Part shown: positions 22,541-36,167 of the stretch, piece by piece
Numbering within the stretch: the stretch's first letter is position 1
Layout of the letters: every line of letters starts with the position of its first letter
Assembly: GCF_963169125.1 (NCBI RefSeq)
Contig: NC_084801.1
Coordinates: forward strand, 79,425,696 to 79,489,695
Direction of reading: 5' to 3'
Origin: Humulus lupulus
Taxonomy: Eukaryota > Streptophyta > Magnoliopsida > Rosales > Cannabaceae
DNA: 64,000 nt
Made by a program: the position numbers and the translations under genes
Notes under the pieces: generated by a model
Told to the model about the DNA's origin: nothing
Database searches by the model: none
The model's input: only the letters and a program-made list of their open reading frames with translations

Positions 22541-25500
22541 TTACCTGAACAACACAGGGTACCGCTCCCTCATCTCTGACTCAAGTTCCCATGTCACCTC
22601 CTCAACCTTGCTGTTTCTCCACAAAACTTTCACTAAGGTGATGGTCTTGCTCCGCAAGACTTTATCTTTCCGGTCAAGAATCTAAACCGGCTTCTCCTCA
22701 TAGGAAAAATCTTGATCAAGCTCCAGATTCTCAAAACATAGAACATGCGTCGAATCTGACATATACTTCCGGAGCATGGATACATGGAAAACATCATGAA
22801 CCCCTGATAAAGCTGGAGGCATCGCTAATCTGTATGCCACCTCTCCAACCCTTTCGAGAATCTCGAAGGGGCCAACAAACCTAGGGCTCAACTTGCCCTG
22901 AACACCAAACCGTTTCACACCCCTCATGGGTGAAACCCTAAGGAACACATGCTCACCAACCTGAAATTCTACACTCCTGCATTTCAGGTCTAAATAATTT
23001 TTCTGTGGACTCTGGGACGCGAGCATACGCGTTCTAATCTTCTCAATTGCCTCATTGGTCCTCTGAACCATCTCTGGACCCAGATATCTCCTCTCACCTG
23101 TCTCATCCCAATGAATAGGTGATCTACACTTCCTTCCATAAAGCATCTCGTACGGAGCCACTCCGATGGTCACCTGATAACTATTGTTGTACGAGAACTC
23201 GATCAAAGGGAGATACTTACTCCACGATCCCCCAAAATCAAGCACACAGGCTCGCAGCATATCCTCCAATATCTGAATCGTCCTCTGAGACTGCCCGTCT
23301 GTCTGAGGATGATAAGTGGTACTAAACCGCAACTGCGTGCCCATAGCCTTCTGCAGACTCTCCCAAAACATGGAGGTGAAGGTGGGGTCTCTGTCGGATA
23401 CTATCGACCTCGGAGCCCCATGAAGTCGAACAATCTCCTTCACATACAACTTAGCATACTACTCCACAGTATAAGTTGTCTTAACAAACAAAAAGTGGGC
23501 GGACTTGGTATACCTATCCACAATCACCCACACTGAGTCATGTTGTCCCACAGTTCTCGGTAAAACAACCACGAAGTCCATAGTAATATCTTCCCACTTC
23601 CATTCTGGGATCCCCAGAGGCTGCAGCAACGCTGCTGGCCTCTGATGCTCAACCTTAACCTGCTGACAAGTTAGGCACTAAGCCACATAATCCACCACAT
23701 CCCTCTTCATGCCCGACCACCAATATAGAACTCTCAAGTCTTGGTACATCTTTGTCGTACCTGGATGCAAAGAATAGGGAATGGTATGCGATTCATCTAA
23801 GATCTCCTGCCGAATGTCAGAATCCATTGGAACACAAATTCGGCCCTTGTACTTCAGTAACCCCAACTCTGAAATGGAAAAGTCCTTTGTCGCTCCGACT
23901 AAGGCACTCTCCCTATGCCCTCTCAACTGAGAATCTTTCCTCTGCGCTTCCTTGATCCTCTCAAGGAGAGTAGACTGAAAAGTAATCTTGGCCAACTGTC
24001 CAACCACCAACTCTATACCTGCTCTGGTCATCTCCTCAGCTAACTTGTCAGATATCTGCCTCGAACTAAACAACTGTCCTGGGCCTTTCCAACTCAATGC
24101 ATCAGCCACTACATTAGCCTTCCCAGGATGGTATAGGATATCGCAATCATAGTCCTTAACCAACTCCAGCCACCGTCTCTGGCGCATATTCAAATCCTTC
24201 TGAGTAAAGAAATACTTTAGGCTCTTATGGTCGGTGTATATCTCGCACTTCTCACCATAAAAATAATGCCTCCAAATCATAAGTGCAAACACCACCGCTG
24301 CAAACTCCAGGCCATGCGTAGGATATCTCTGCTCATATTCCTTTAACTGTCTAGATGCATAGGCTATCACCTTACCAGCTTGCATCAGCACGCACCCCAA
24401 ACCCTGTCTAGATGCATCACAGTAAACCACAAACTTTTCATTCTCTGTCGGCAAGCTAAGAACTGGCGCAGTGATCAATCGCCCACTCAACTCCTTAAAA
24501 CTGTTCTCACATCTATCCGTCCAGACATACCTTGTTTTCTTCTTTGTTAGTTCTGTCAATGGTGTAGCTATTCTGGAGAATCCCTCAACAAACCGCGAGT
24601 AATACCCTGCTAAACCCAGAAAGTTTCTCACTTTAGGAACATTTCTCGGTCTAGGCCAATCTCTGATCGCCTTAATCTTACTTGGGTCAACCAGAATCCC
24701 CTCCTTACTGACAATATGGTCCAGAAATGTAACTTGTGGCAACCAGAACTCACACTTACTAAACTTAGCATATAACTTATGCTCTCTCAACCGTTGTAGA
24801 ACCAACCGCAGATGCTACTCATGCTCTGCCTCTGACTAAGAGTACACTAGGATGTCGTCGATGAATACAATCACAAACTTGTCCAGATAATCCTTGAAAA
24901 CTCTATTCATCATATCCATGAAGGCTGCTGGGGCATTGGTTAATCCAAATGACATAACCAGGAATTCACAGTGTCCATACCTCGTGCGGAAAGCGGTCTT
25001 TGGTATGTCCTCCTCCTTAATCCTTAACCTGATCGGAGATTTATCTTGAAGAACACTGTTCTTCCCTGTAGCTGATCAAATAAATCGTTGATCCTAGGCA
25101 GTGGATACTTGTTCTTAATGGTTAACTTGTTCAGCTCCCTGTAATCAATACACATCCTAAGGGATCCATCCTTCTTCTTAACGAACAACACTGGAGCACC
25201 CCATGGCGAGAAACTCGGTCTGATGAACCCCAAATCAAGTAACTCCTGAAACTGAATCTTCAACTCCTTTAACTCTGCTAGAGCCATTCTATAAGTTGTC
25301 CTAGATATTGGCTCCGCTCCTGGTACCAATTCTATAACGTAGTCAATCTCTCGCTGTAGCGGAAACCCTGGCAAATCCGCTGGAAACAAATCCAGAAACT
25401 CACACACCAATCTAGTCTCACCCGGTCCAACCGACACCACCGTAGAGGTATCCACAATGCTTGCTAGGAATCCTATGCAACCTTCCTGCATCAGGTCTCT

Positions 25501-26467
25501 AGCCTTCGATGCTGAAATCATCGATACACGCGGTCCACTAACTGACCCCACAAACACAAAGGGTACCTCCCCTTCTGCTTCAAAAGTCACCATTCTGCGC
25601 TTGCATTCAATTATTGCCCCATATTTTGATAACCAATCCATTCCCAAAATCATGTCAAAATCATCCATCTCTAACTCAATCAGATCAACAGACAGTTCCC
25701 TACCATCTACCTCTACAAGCAACGCTCTAATCCTCCTCCTAGAGACTACCAGTTCTCCTGTTGGCAACAAAGTCTGAAATCCCCTAGCATACACACCACT
25801 AGGTCTACAAAGATGATCTATCACTCTAGCAGATACAAATGAATGGGTAGCCCCCGAATCAAACAATGTAGTATACAGAGAACCAGCACTAGAGATCTGA
25901 CCTGTCACCACTGAGGGGCTAGCCTCCGCCTTAGTCTGTGTCAAAGTGAATACCCTGGCAGGAGCAAGACTGTCACTCTGCTTCTGCTCCTCCTTCTTAA
26001 CTAGAGGGCAATCCCTCTTCAGATGACTGGCACTCCCACAAACAAAGCAGGCCCTGATCCTGCACTCACCCTAGTGTCGATGCCTGCACCGCGGACACAT
26101 TGGAAAACTCCTCCAGTTGTCACTGCCACCCTGACGGCCAGTGGAAGCACCCCATGCCCTCCTATCAAAACTGGGAGGAACAAAGGAATCTAGGGCCTTC
26201 CTCTTCTACTCACTAGAACCACCACCACGACTGAACCCAACAAAAGGAGGCACTGTCCTCCTGGCATCGCGCTTAAAAGCGCTATCCTTCCAAATTTGAT
26301 CTTCGGCCCTCTCACCAATAAGGGCCTTGTCCACTACCTGGCCATAAGTGGTAGTCTCAAGATCTAAAGTAATATTCACATCGCGGGTGATCATAACGTT
26401 CAACCCCCGCACGAACCTGTCCCTTCTTGCCGCATCATTCGGCACTATATCTGGCGCAAACTTCACC
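22541..26467 (-). pseudogene. pol and gag 3' part of element 1
   Basis: From right to left: gag C-terminal part (to about 25990, with a decayed CCHC knuckle), protease with [13 protein letters not shown] (about 25850), RT, RNase H ([21 protein letters not shown]), HHCC region, integrase and chromodomain-like tail ending at TAA 22541-22543. A 10-base deletion near 25028 shifts frame within RT. Stops include TAG at 24836-24838 (just after FIDDILVYS), and others near 24816, 23678, 23459 and 22682. The third integrase catalytic residue is Gln (codon 23285-23287) in place of Glu. The right edge is the insertion site of element 2. Confidence 0.93.
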
Positions 26468-29400
26468 TGTAACGCCCTACTGCCTTAGAGTCGTTACTAA
26501 GTGATTTTTAAAATGTGCTTTCAACTCGCTAATCGAGGTTTTAGGTCAAACAGTGTAATTAAGCCTTAAACAGAGGAAAAACATTAGAAATAGTAATCTT
26601 TCATAGTAAATCATAAAAGTTTGACACCTGGGATCCCAAAATACACTTTAGAAATATTTGCAGCATAAAAACTGTACTAAGTCAGCTAAACGACAAAATT
26701 TCAAGTTCATTTACAAGCATCTCCCAAAATCCTCTGGCTGAGACAGCCAGGCTGGCCAAACATGTACACGCCGCCTCACGCCTGCCGTACTCATGGTTGG
26801 TTGATCTTCTCTTTACCCTTACCTGCACCACAGAGCATCTGTGAGCCGAAGCCCAGCAAGAAAATCCACAAACAAATAACATATGCAACACATAAGTCAA
26901 GCATATAAACAGGCCACCAATGGCTAAACACATACGGCCTAGCCGTCCCAGGTGTTTACCAAGCCCTGGGTTCGCGGACCACACTGTGAAGATATCCTAG
27001 GTATCCTTTTAGGGACTCGCCCTGGCAACTCGCACCCCACGTGCTCAACGCTGCTCCCAGCCCCTTGCCGTTCTCGGCCTTACACTCAACGTGCCTAACG
27101 CCGTTCCCGGCCCCTCGTCGTTCCCGGCTCTTGCCGATCACTCACATAATATCATACATGATATAACAACAATTACAGAAATCAAGCATAAATAGATAAA
27201 GAGCTATGCTCTGCAGTTCTAGCATATTGGGCTCGGCCCTGCATATCATTTCCATTCAAACACATTGGGCTCAGCCCTACACCAAGCTCTATGGAAACAG
27301 GGGTTTTCTTACCTGAGTTCCGAGCTTCCTGAGCACCGATGCCCCGAGCACAGTCCTCTAACGTGAGCCTCGCCGAAATCCTAGTCACAACACATTAACA
27401 ACGTCCATCCATCAAGTTCTAATCCAATAAATACCTTCGAGCCATAACCCCAACCTCTGGGACCTTGAATTCTATCAATCTGGGTGATAAAATCCATCCC
27501 GAGCCTTACCCCTTGAGTTCCCAAGCCTAAAATACCCTAAAAACCCAAACTGGCACTAAGGGTCGTGACCCCACCCACAAGAGTCGCGACTAGCCTCGAA
27601 ACAGAGGCTAGCACCTCACTAACCACCACACGGGCCGCGGCGCGCATAAGCTTCTCAGCCTCCCATGGCCGGCGCGCACGCGGGCCGTGGTGCACCCCTC
27701 CTAGGGCCGCGACTCTCACCTCCGAACCTAGAATTTTCCATCTTCTTCCCTACCTTTTCCTCAAGCTAACACATTCTAACCCTACTTAATGAACCCAGAT
27801 AGATAACACATGAATACCAGCTCAATATCAACACTAAAACCCACCAGAAATCTGCTCCAAAATCCAACTAGAATACCCAAAACAGATTAAGCTTAACTAA
27901 CATGCATGCTCTAGCAAACCAGCAACAATTCTCAATATAATCCCAATAATTAGAGCTTACCATGCTGAACTCAATCCCAGAAGTTGATCCTCAATCCTCA
28001 AGCTTTAAACTTCTAAGTTTCCTCAGCCAATTCCTTGCTTAAGCTTGTTTCCACCAAAGTTTCTTTGAGTTTTGCCTTAGGGAGTGAATGAGAAAAAAGA
28101 GATAAGGTTTATCTTCAGCTAGGAGAAGGTGAGTCGGTTCCTAAGCCTTATAAACAATTCCTTCCTTTGTTTTATTAACTTAAGTCTAAAGGATTACCTC
28201 AAGGCTCGGGGTACCAAAACATCCCCGAAGGCAAAATGGTAATGTAACGCCCTACTTCCTTAGAGCCGTTACTAAGTGAGTTTTTAAGACAAAACAGTGT
28301 GCAATGAACTCGCTAACCGAGGTTTTGAAACAAAAGTGTGACTAGTTAAAAGTTAAGGCTGTAATATTTGCAAATGCGTCGTTTCATTAAAACTTCTATT
28401 ATTAAACATTTGGGATCCCAAAATAAGGTTTGAAAACTAATTACATCTTGAAATAAGGTTACAGTTGAGAAATCATAAAATCATAGGTTATTACAGCCAT
28501 TTTTGAATAAACCCCCAACCAAAGCAGTCGGGCAGGCCAAACATGTACGCGCCGCTTCACGCTCTCCGTACTCATGGTTGGTTGATTCAGTCATTTCCCT
28601 TACCTGCAACACAGAGCACCCGTGAGCCGAAGCCCAGCAAGAAAACTCATGCAGAACATAACATATGCAATGTATACAGTTTATCATAACAGATAATCCA
28701 CAATAAACAAGTCAATCATTAGACTAAGCAAACACGGCCAAGCCGCCCCAGAGCCTTACCGAAGCCTGGGGTATCGGTTCTCACCGCGAGGATAACTCAT
28801 GTATCCCTTGGGTCCCACCCTGAATATAGCATAACACATGTATCCACCGGGCCCCGCCCTGATTATAGCATCCCATGTGCTAGATGTTACTTTCGGCCCA
28901 CAGCCGCCCCGGCTTACGCCGTACTCGGCCCACGGCCGCCCCGGCCTACGCCGTACTCGGCCCACGGCCGTTCATTTCATCATAATCACACATATAGTAC
29001 ATTCGAAATAATCATTCACACACATCATGATTCATTTAAGTTTAAACATTTGCACATAATACAATCTGGGGCCATGCCCTAACCTCGGGTGTTATAGTTT
29101 TCTTACCTGCATTCCGAGCCTCCTGATGCACCAAAGCCGCGAGCACGGTCCTCAAGCACGAGCCTCTCAAAGAACCTAGTCACAACACACAAGAAACATC
29201 CCTCATTACTAATCAACCCAAAACCACTTCCCGGGACCAATCCCACACTCCCGGGGCCTCTAAAACCTTAAAACAACACCCTGGAGACATCCCCCGAACT
29301 CCCGGAGCAAAGGCCTAAAATTGCCTAAAAATGATGCCCTGAAATTTGCCTTGTGCCGCGGCACCACATCCTTGTGCCGCGGCACCCATCAGTCAGAGGC

Positions 29401-30914
29401 TCCCTTGCCGCGGCACGAAAAACTTGTGTCGCGGCACGCCTTCGCAGACCCAGAATTCTGGGTTTTCTCCTGCGTTTTCTCCGAGCTAAAACCTTACCAA
29501 ATCAACCCAAACTCACACCCAAGCCCAGAAACCACTCAAGACTCCAAATAAACCATCCAACAACCCATAAACATCACCAAAACATCTAAACACCCAATCA
29601 AATCCCCAAAATCCACATCCTTGATTTCAATTTCAGAAAAAATAAAAACTCAAACATCAAACTTAACCCATGCTCAAATTCTTAACCCATAACATAATCA
29701 AGCCTTAAATGTGTATAAAATTCCTTACCTCATATGGAGAATCCATCCCTAAGCTTCCTTCATCTCCTAGGTCTCCAACTTCTCCTTCTCTTCTTCTTCT
29801 TCTTCTTCTTCATGCCCTAGCTTTTCCCTCTCTTTTCTCTTCTCTTCAAACTCTATCAAGACCAAAATGGTTAAGCCCCAAACCGTGTACCCCATAAAAC
29901 CAGCTGCCATTTATCTAATTCCCATCTAAATGACCATTTTGCCCCTCCTTGCCTATCCTTTCCCACCTAAACCTCAAGGGTACTTAAGTCTTTCCGTTTC
30001 TATTTCATTTCTACCATTTTCTTTCTAAAACTTGTTACTCTCAGCAGTAACTAACGGTTACCCAAGTTACTAAATCTCCAATAACCATTACCCGCTAAAT
30101 CTCAACTTAACCTTAAAATTCCCGAGGTACCCCTAGGCTTCTCCCGAGCCGGGTATAGAAATCCCGTTGTGACTCTTGAGTAAACTAGCTCTCTAGGACC
30201 GTCTCGGCACGTGCATCACAATAATACAACCACACCCACGTGGTACAATTCACAGAATACAATTATCACATATCAATACCGTTATGCCAATCATGGCCAA
30301 AATTACAATTATGCCCTTCTAACACGATCCGGGCCTACATGCATACTAGTAAACATAGCCATGCATCTCAGTTAAACAAATAGCCAAATAACATGCTTTA
30401 AATCATAATCACGCATTTAATTCATAAAATCACACATAAATCCCAACCTGCCCTCCTGGCACACTACTCAAGGCCCTTAAGCCTTATTAGCGAATTTGGG
30501 TCGTTACAGGTAAATTTCCCAAATGTTCCCGCCTAGACATTCTAACCTCAAATATATCTCCAAATATTTATTTCTATGTCCCGATAATCCCATAACTCAT
30601 CTAATACCCAAATTACCCCTCAACTCGCCCCGAGTCCAAATCTCAACCCCGCTGTGACTCTCTAGCTGACCGCTCCCCTGGACTGTCTCAGATCGTGCTG
30701 TACAGACATATCACACATATACAACATATATCTCATTTATCATACTTATGCCCCTAATATCCAGACGGGGCCCACATGCACATTTAACTCAATTAAACAT
30801 GCATCATAATCATATATACACATAAATTCACATATAAGCATATTAAACCACTTATTGCCCTCCAGGCACACTAATCAAGGCCCTAAGCCTGATTAGCAAA
30901 TTCGGGTCGTTACA
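26468..30914 (-). repeat. 3' LTR of element 2, interrupted by S2
   Basis: The LTR pieces are 26468-28242 and 30514-30914 (about 2176 bp), from TGTAACGCCC to GGTCGTTACA on the plus strand. The hairpin lies at about 27590-27612. The first splice-donor site (about 27955-27962) has lost its consensus G upstream of GT, whereas the 5' LTR copy keeps AAG/GTAAG near 50211. Confidence 0.94.
28243..30508 (-). mobile_element. Solo LTR S2 (2266 bp), second LTR subfamily
   Basis: A complete LTR from TGTAACGCCC to GGTCGTTACA, flanked by GGTAA at 28238-28242 and 30509-30513. It belongs to a subfamily shared with S3 and element 3. Marks of this subfamily are GTGCCGCGGCAC palindromes (29353-29364, 29374-29385 and two variants up to 29440), a TTC run near 29790-29810, and repeats with CCCGGCCTACGCCGTACTCGG near 28890-28975. 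Confidence 0.95.
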
Positions 30915-30949
30915 ACTATCCCCTCCTTATAGAAATTTCCTCCTCCAAA

Positions 30950-33900
30950 TTACCTGAACAACTCGGGGTACCGCTCCCTCATCTCTGACTCAAGTTCCCA
31001 CGTCGCCTCCACAACCTTGCTGTTTCTCCACAGCACTTTCACTAAGGCGATGGTCTTGTTCCTTAAGACCTTATCTTTTCGGTCAAGAATCTGAATCGGC
31101 TTCTCCTCATAGGATAAATCCTGATCAAGCTCCAAATTATCAAAACTTAAGACATGCGTTGAATCTGAGATATACTTCTGGAGCATAGATATATGGAATA
31201 CATCATGAACCCCTGATAAAGCTGGAGGCAACGCTAATCTATAAGCTACCTCTCCAACTCGTTCTAGATTCTCGAAGGGGCCAACATACCTGGGGCTCAA
31301 CTTACCCCGAATACCAAACCGTTTCACACCCCTCATTGGTGAAACCCTAAGGAACACATGATCACCAACCTGAAACTCCACGCTCCTGCGTCTCAGGTCT
31401 GAATAACTTTTCTGCCGACTCTGGGAGGCGAGCATACGCACTCTAATCTTCTCAATTGCCTCATTGGTCCTCTGAACCATCTCTGGACCCAAATACCTTC
31501 TCTCACCTATTTCATCCCAATGAATAGGTGATCTACACTTTCTTCCATAAAGCATCTCGTACGGAGCCACACCAATGGTCGCCTGATAACTGTTGTTGTA
31601 CGAGAACTCGATCAAAGGGAGATTCCTACTCCACGATCTCCCAAAGTCAAGCACACAGGCTCGCAGCAGATCCTCCAATATCTGAATCGTCCTCTGAGAC
31701 TGCCCGTCTGTCTGAGGATGATAAGTGGTACTAAACCGCAACTGCATGCCCATAGCCTTCTGCAGACTCTCCCAGAACTTGGAAGTGAAGGTGGGGTCTC
31801 TGTCCAACATTATCAACCTCGGAGCCCCATGAAGTCGAACAATCTCCTTCACATACAACTCAGCGTACTGCTCCACAGTATAAGTTGTCTTAACAGGCAA
31901 AAAGTGGGCGGACTTGGTATACCTATCCACAATCACCCACACTGAGTCATGCTGTCCCACAGTTCTCGGTAAACCAACTACGAAATCCATAGTAATATCT
32001 TCCCACTTCCACTCTGGGATCCCCAAAGGCTGCAATAATCCCGCTGGACTCTGGTGCTCAGCCTTAACCTGCTGACAAGTTAAGCACTTAGCCAAATAAT
32101 CCACCACATCCATCTTCATGCCCAACCACCATTATAAAGTTCTCAAGTCCTGGTACATCTTCGTCGTACCCGGGTGCAAAGAATAGGGAGTGGTATGCGA
32201 TTCATCCAAGATCTCTCGTCGGAGATCAGAATCCATCGAAACACATATCCGACCCTTATACTTCAGTAATCCCATCTCTGAAATGGAGAAGTCATTTGTC
32301 GCTCCGACTAAGGCATTCTCGCTATGACCTCGCAACTGAGAATCTTTCCCCTGTGCTTCCTTGATTCTCTCAAGGTGTGTAGACTGAAGAGTGATGTTGG
32401 CCAACTGACCAACCACCAACACTATACCTACTCTGGTCATCTCCTCAGCTAACTTATCAGATATCTTCCTTGAGCTAAACAACTGCCCTGGGCCCTTCCG
32501 ACTCAATGCATCAGCCACTACATTAGCCTTCCCAGGATGGTAAAGGATATCACAATCATAATCCTTTACCAATTCCAGCCACCGCCTCTGGCGCATATTC
32601 AAGTCCTTCTGGGTAAAGAAATACTTTAGACTCTTATGGTCGGTGTATATCTCGCACTTCTCACCATAAAGATAATGCCTCCAAATCTTGAGTGCAAACA
32701 CCACCGCTGCCAACTCCAGGTCATGCGTAGGATATCTCTGCTCATACTACTTCAACTGTCAAGATGCGTAGGCTATCACCTTGCCAACTTGCATCAACAC
32801 ACACCCCAAACCCTGCTTGGATGCATCACAGTAGACCACAAACTTTTCTTTCTCTGTCGGCAAGCTAAGTACTAGCGCAGTAATCAATCGCCACTTTAGT
32901 TCCTTAAAACTATTCTCACATCTGTCCGTCCAGACATACCTGGTCTTCTTCTTTGTCAACTCTGTCAACGGCGTAGCTATTCTGGAGAACCCCTCAACAA
33001 ATCGTCGATAATACCCTACCAAACCCAGAAAGCTTCTCACCTCAGGAACATTGCTCGGTCTAGGCCAATCTCTGACCGCCTCAATCTTTCTTGGGTCAAC
33101 CAGAATCCCCTCCTTACTGACGATATGGCCCAGAAATGTAACTTGGGGCAACCAAAACTCACACTTACTGAACTTGGCATATAACATATTCTCCCTCCAC
33201 TGCTGTAATACCAACCGCAAATGCTGCTCGTGCTCCATCTCTGACTAAGAGTACACTAAAATGTCATCGATGAATACGATCACAAACTTGTCCAGATAAT
33301 CCTTGAAAACTCTATTCATCATGTCCATAAAAGCTGATGGGGCATTGGTTAATCCAAAGGACATAACCAGGAATTCATAGTGTCCATACCTCGTTCGGAA
33401 AGCGGTATTTGGTATGTCTTCCTCTTTAATCCTTAGCTGATGGTAACCTGATCGGAGATCTATCTTGGAAAACATTGTTCTCCTTTGTAGCTGATCAAAC
33501 AAATCATCGATCCTAAGCAGTGGATACTTGTTCTTAATGGTTAACTTGTTCAGCTCCCTGTAATCAATACACATCCTGAGGGACCCATCCTTCTTCTTAA
33601 CAAACAACACTAGAGCACCCCATGGTGAGAAACTCAGTCTGATGAACCCCAAATCAAGTAACTCCTACAGCTGAATCTTCAATTCCTTTAATTCCGGCGA
33701 AGCCATTCTATAAGGTGTCCTAGATACTGGCTCTGCTCCTGGTACCAACTCTATAACAAAGTCAATCTCCCTCTGAGGCAGCAACCCTGGCAAATCTACT
33801 GGAAACAAATTCAAAAACTCACACACCAACCTTGTCTCACCCGGTCCAACCGACACCACCCTAGAAGTGTCCACAACGCTTGCCAAGAATCTTATGCAGC

Positions 33901-35482
33901 CTTCCTGCATCAGGTCCCTAGCCCTTAGGGTTGAAATCATTGGCACACGCGATCCACTAATTGACCCCACAAACACAAAGGGTACCTCCCCTTCTAGTTC
34001 AAAAATCACCATTCTGCGCCTGCAGTCAATCGTTGCCCCATACTTGGATAGCCAATCCATTCCCAAGATCATGTCAAAATCATCCATCTCTAGCTCAATC
34101 AAATCAACAAATAATTCCCTACCATCTACCTCCAGTGGCAATGCCCTAATCCACTTCCTAGAGACTACCAATTCTCCTGTTGGCAACAAAGTCTGAAATC
34201 CCCTAGCATACACACCACTAGGTCTACAAAGCTGATCTATCACCCTAGCAGATACAAATGAATGGGTAGCCCCTTAATCAAACAATGCAGTATACGAAGA
34301 ACCAGCACTAGAGATCTGACCTGTCACCACTGAGGGGCTAGCCTCCGCCTCAGTCTGTGTCAAAGTGAATACCCTAGCAGGAGCACGACTGTCACTCTGC
34401 TTCTGCTCCTCCCTCTTAACTTGAGGGCAATCCCTCTTCAGATGGCTGGCACTCCCACAAACAAAGCAGGCCCTGATCCTGCACTCACCCTGGTATCGAC
34501 ACCTGCACCGTGGACACATAGGAAAACTCTTCCAATTATCACTGCCACCCTGACGGCCAATAGAAGCACCTCGCACTCTCCTATCAGAACTAGGAGGAGG
34601 AAATGAATCTAGAACCCTTCTTTTGTGATCACTGGGGCCACTGCCCCGACTAGACCCAACAAAAGGAGGCCCCGACCTCCTGGCATCGCGCCTAACAGCG
34701 TTGTCCTTCCATATCTGATCCTCAGCCCTCTCTGCAGTAAGGGCCTTATCCACCGCTTGGCCATAAGTAGTAGTCGCTGGATCCAAGGTAATATTCACAT
34801 CGTGGGCGATCATGACATTTTACCCCTGCACGAACCTATCCCTCCTGGCCGCATCTGTCGGCACTAGATCTGACGCAAACTTCGCCAACCTATCAAACTT
34901 TATTGCATATTCTATTACTGTCGATCAATTCTGAGTCAGGTTGATAAACTCATCAATCTTCGCAGCTCGTACTGCCACACTGTAGTATTTCTCATTAAAG
35001 ATTCCCTTAAATTCCTCCCATGTCATGACTGCAAGATTCCTCCGCTTACTCACCACATCCAACCAGATGCGAGCATCAGCCCTAAGCATATAGCTCGCAT
35101 AAGCAACCCTTTCACTTCCTTCGACCCTCATAAAATCTAAGATCAAGGAAATCATGTTCATCCACTGCTCTGCCAGCAGTGGGTCCGAACCACCCTCAAA
35201 GGTAGGAGGTTGTTGCTTCCTGAACCTTTCATACAAAGGTTCCCACTTATTCTCCAAAGCAGACTGAATTGGCACTGGCGCTGCAGCCTGCTGCACTGGC
35301 AGCCCAGTAATCTGAGGCGGGGCCTACTGCCTCATCTGTCGCAACTCTTCCTCTGTTCTCTTCAGTCTAGCCTCCATTTCGGCCAATATCTGCTGCCAGT
35401 TCTGTTGGGCAGGTGGAGGGTCCTGACCCTGATTGTCATCCTCGGCCCTACTGCCGCGGAGTCTAGCTGATTGTCGAGGCAT
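30950..35482 (-). pseudogene. gag-pol of element 2, one frame with nine stops
   Basis: The start is MPRQSAR (codon 35480-35482) and the terminal TAA is 30950-30952, so gag and pol form one 1511-codon frame. In order: gag domain (KWEPLYERFRKQQPP), CCHC knuckle ([14 protein letters not shown], about 34440-34480), protease (FD-stop-GATH, active site hit), RT (FIDDILVYS), RNase H, HHCC (HPGTT...CLTC), integrase, chromodomain-like tail. Internal stops are at 35324, 34925, 34820, 34274, 33665, 33245, 32759, 32747 and 32132, with no frameshift. The third integrase catalytic residue is Gln at 31694-31696. Confidence 0.95.
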
Positions 35483-35719
35483 CTCAAAAAATATGCATGC
35501 AACCAACGACGCCGCTCATTAGGCATGATAACAACATCCAAAACCACCTCCCAGGCACATCAGTGATCCACACATAATAACTCATATAGCACATAACACA
35601 CAACGGGTCGTGCCCTAGCATCATGCATATGTTAATTCATTCATCATGCTCTAAACAAAATAGGCAGGAAAACAGGGTATACAAACACATTTTCAGACAT
35701 ATCAGCCAATCTTACCAAC
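35483..35719 (-). other. Leader of element 2, first part
   Basis: Noncoding leader between gag start and the insertion point of element B. It continues at 48603-48682 up to the primer site. It resembles the leader of element 1 (51492-51802). No gene is seen. CCAAC at 35715-35719 is the left target duplication of element B. Confidence 0.75.
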
Positions 35720-35909
35720 TGTACGCCCTGATTTTCCCACGGGCTGATTAACGAGCTGAGACACGGCCTAATCATGACTACCACGTGGACCTCCCCGAAA
35801 CTGGAGCTGCATCATAAACCCCTACCTCTTTAGCTCGAGGTAAACTAAGGGTTCACCAAGATTGCTCAAAGACTGAATCTGGACCCTGAAGGCCGCAGGT
35901 CGAGGTAAG

Positions 35910-35936
35910 CATCCAGCTCATCGTGCGAGCTGGATG
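35910..35936. repeat. Inverted repeat in element B LTR (10-bp arms)
   Basis: CATCCAGCTC, a 7-base loop, then GAGCTGGATG. The arms are perfect in both LTRs (48038-48064 in the 3' copy). Confidence 0.75.
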
Positions 35937-36167
35937 TGGAGGCTGTGACCTTTTATGAAGTCAACCACGCAAGGTAAACGTGCATATATCAGACATCATG
36001 TGTTTGATATATCCCTAACTTCTCAGACACGCAGCAGGAACGTGCGTATTCAGACTCCCACGACTGGATTGGGCCGTGCGGCCCATTATCCCATTACCTA
36101 TTGATTTGACCACACTCGTGTGTCAGGTTTAGGAATTAATCATGAATTTCACAGAGTTAACATGATA

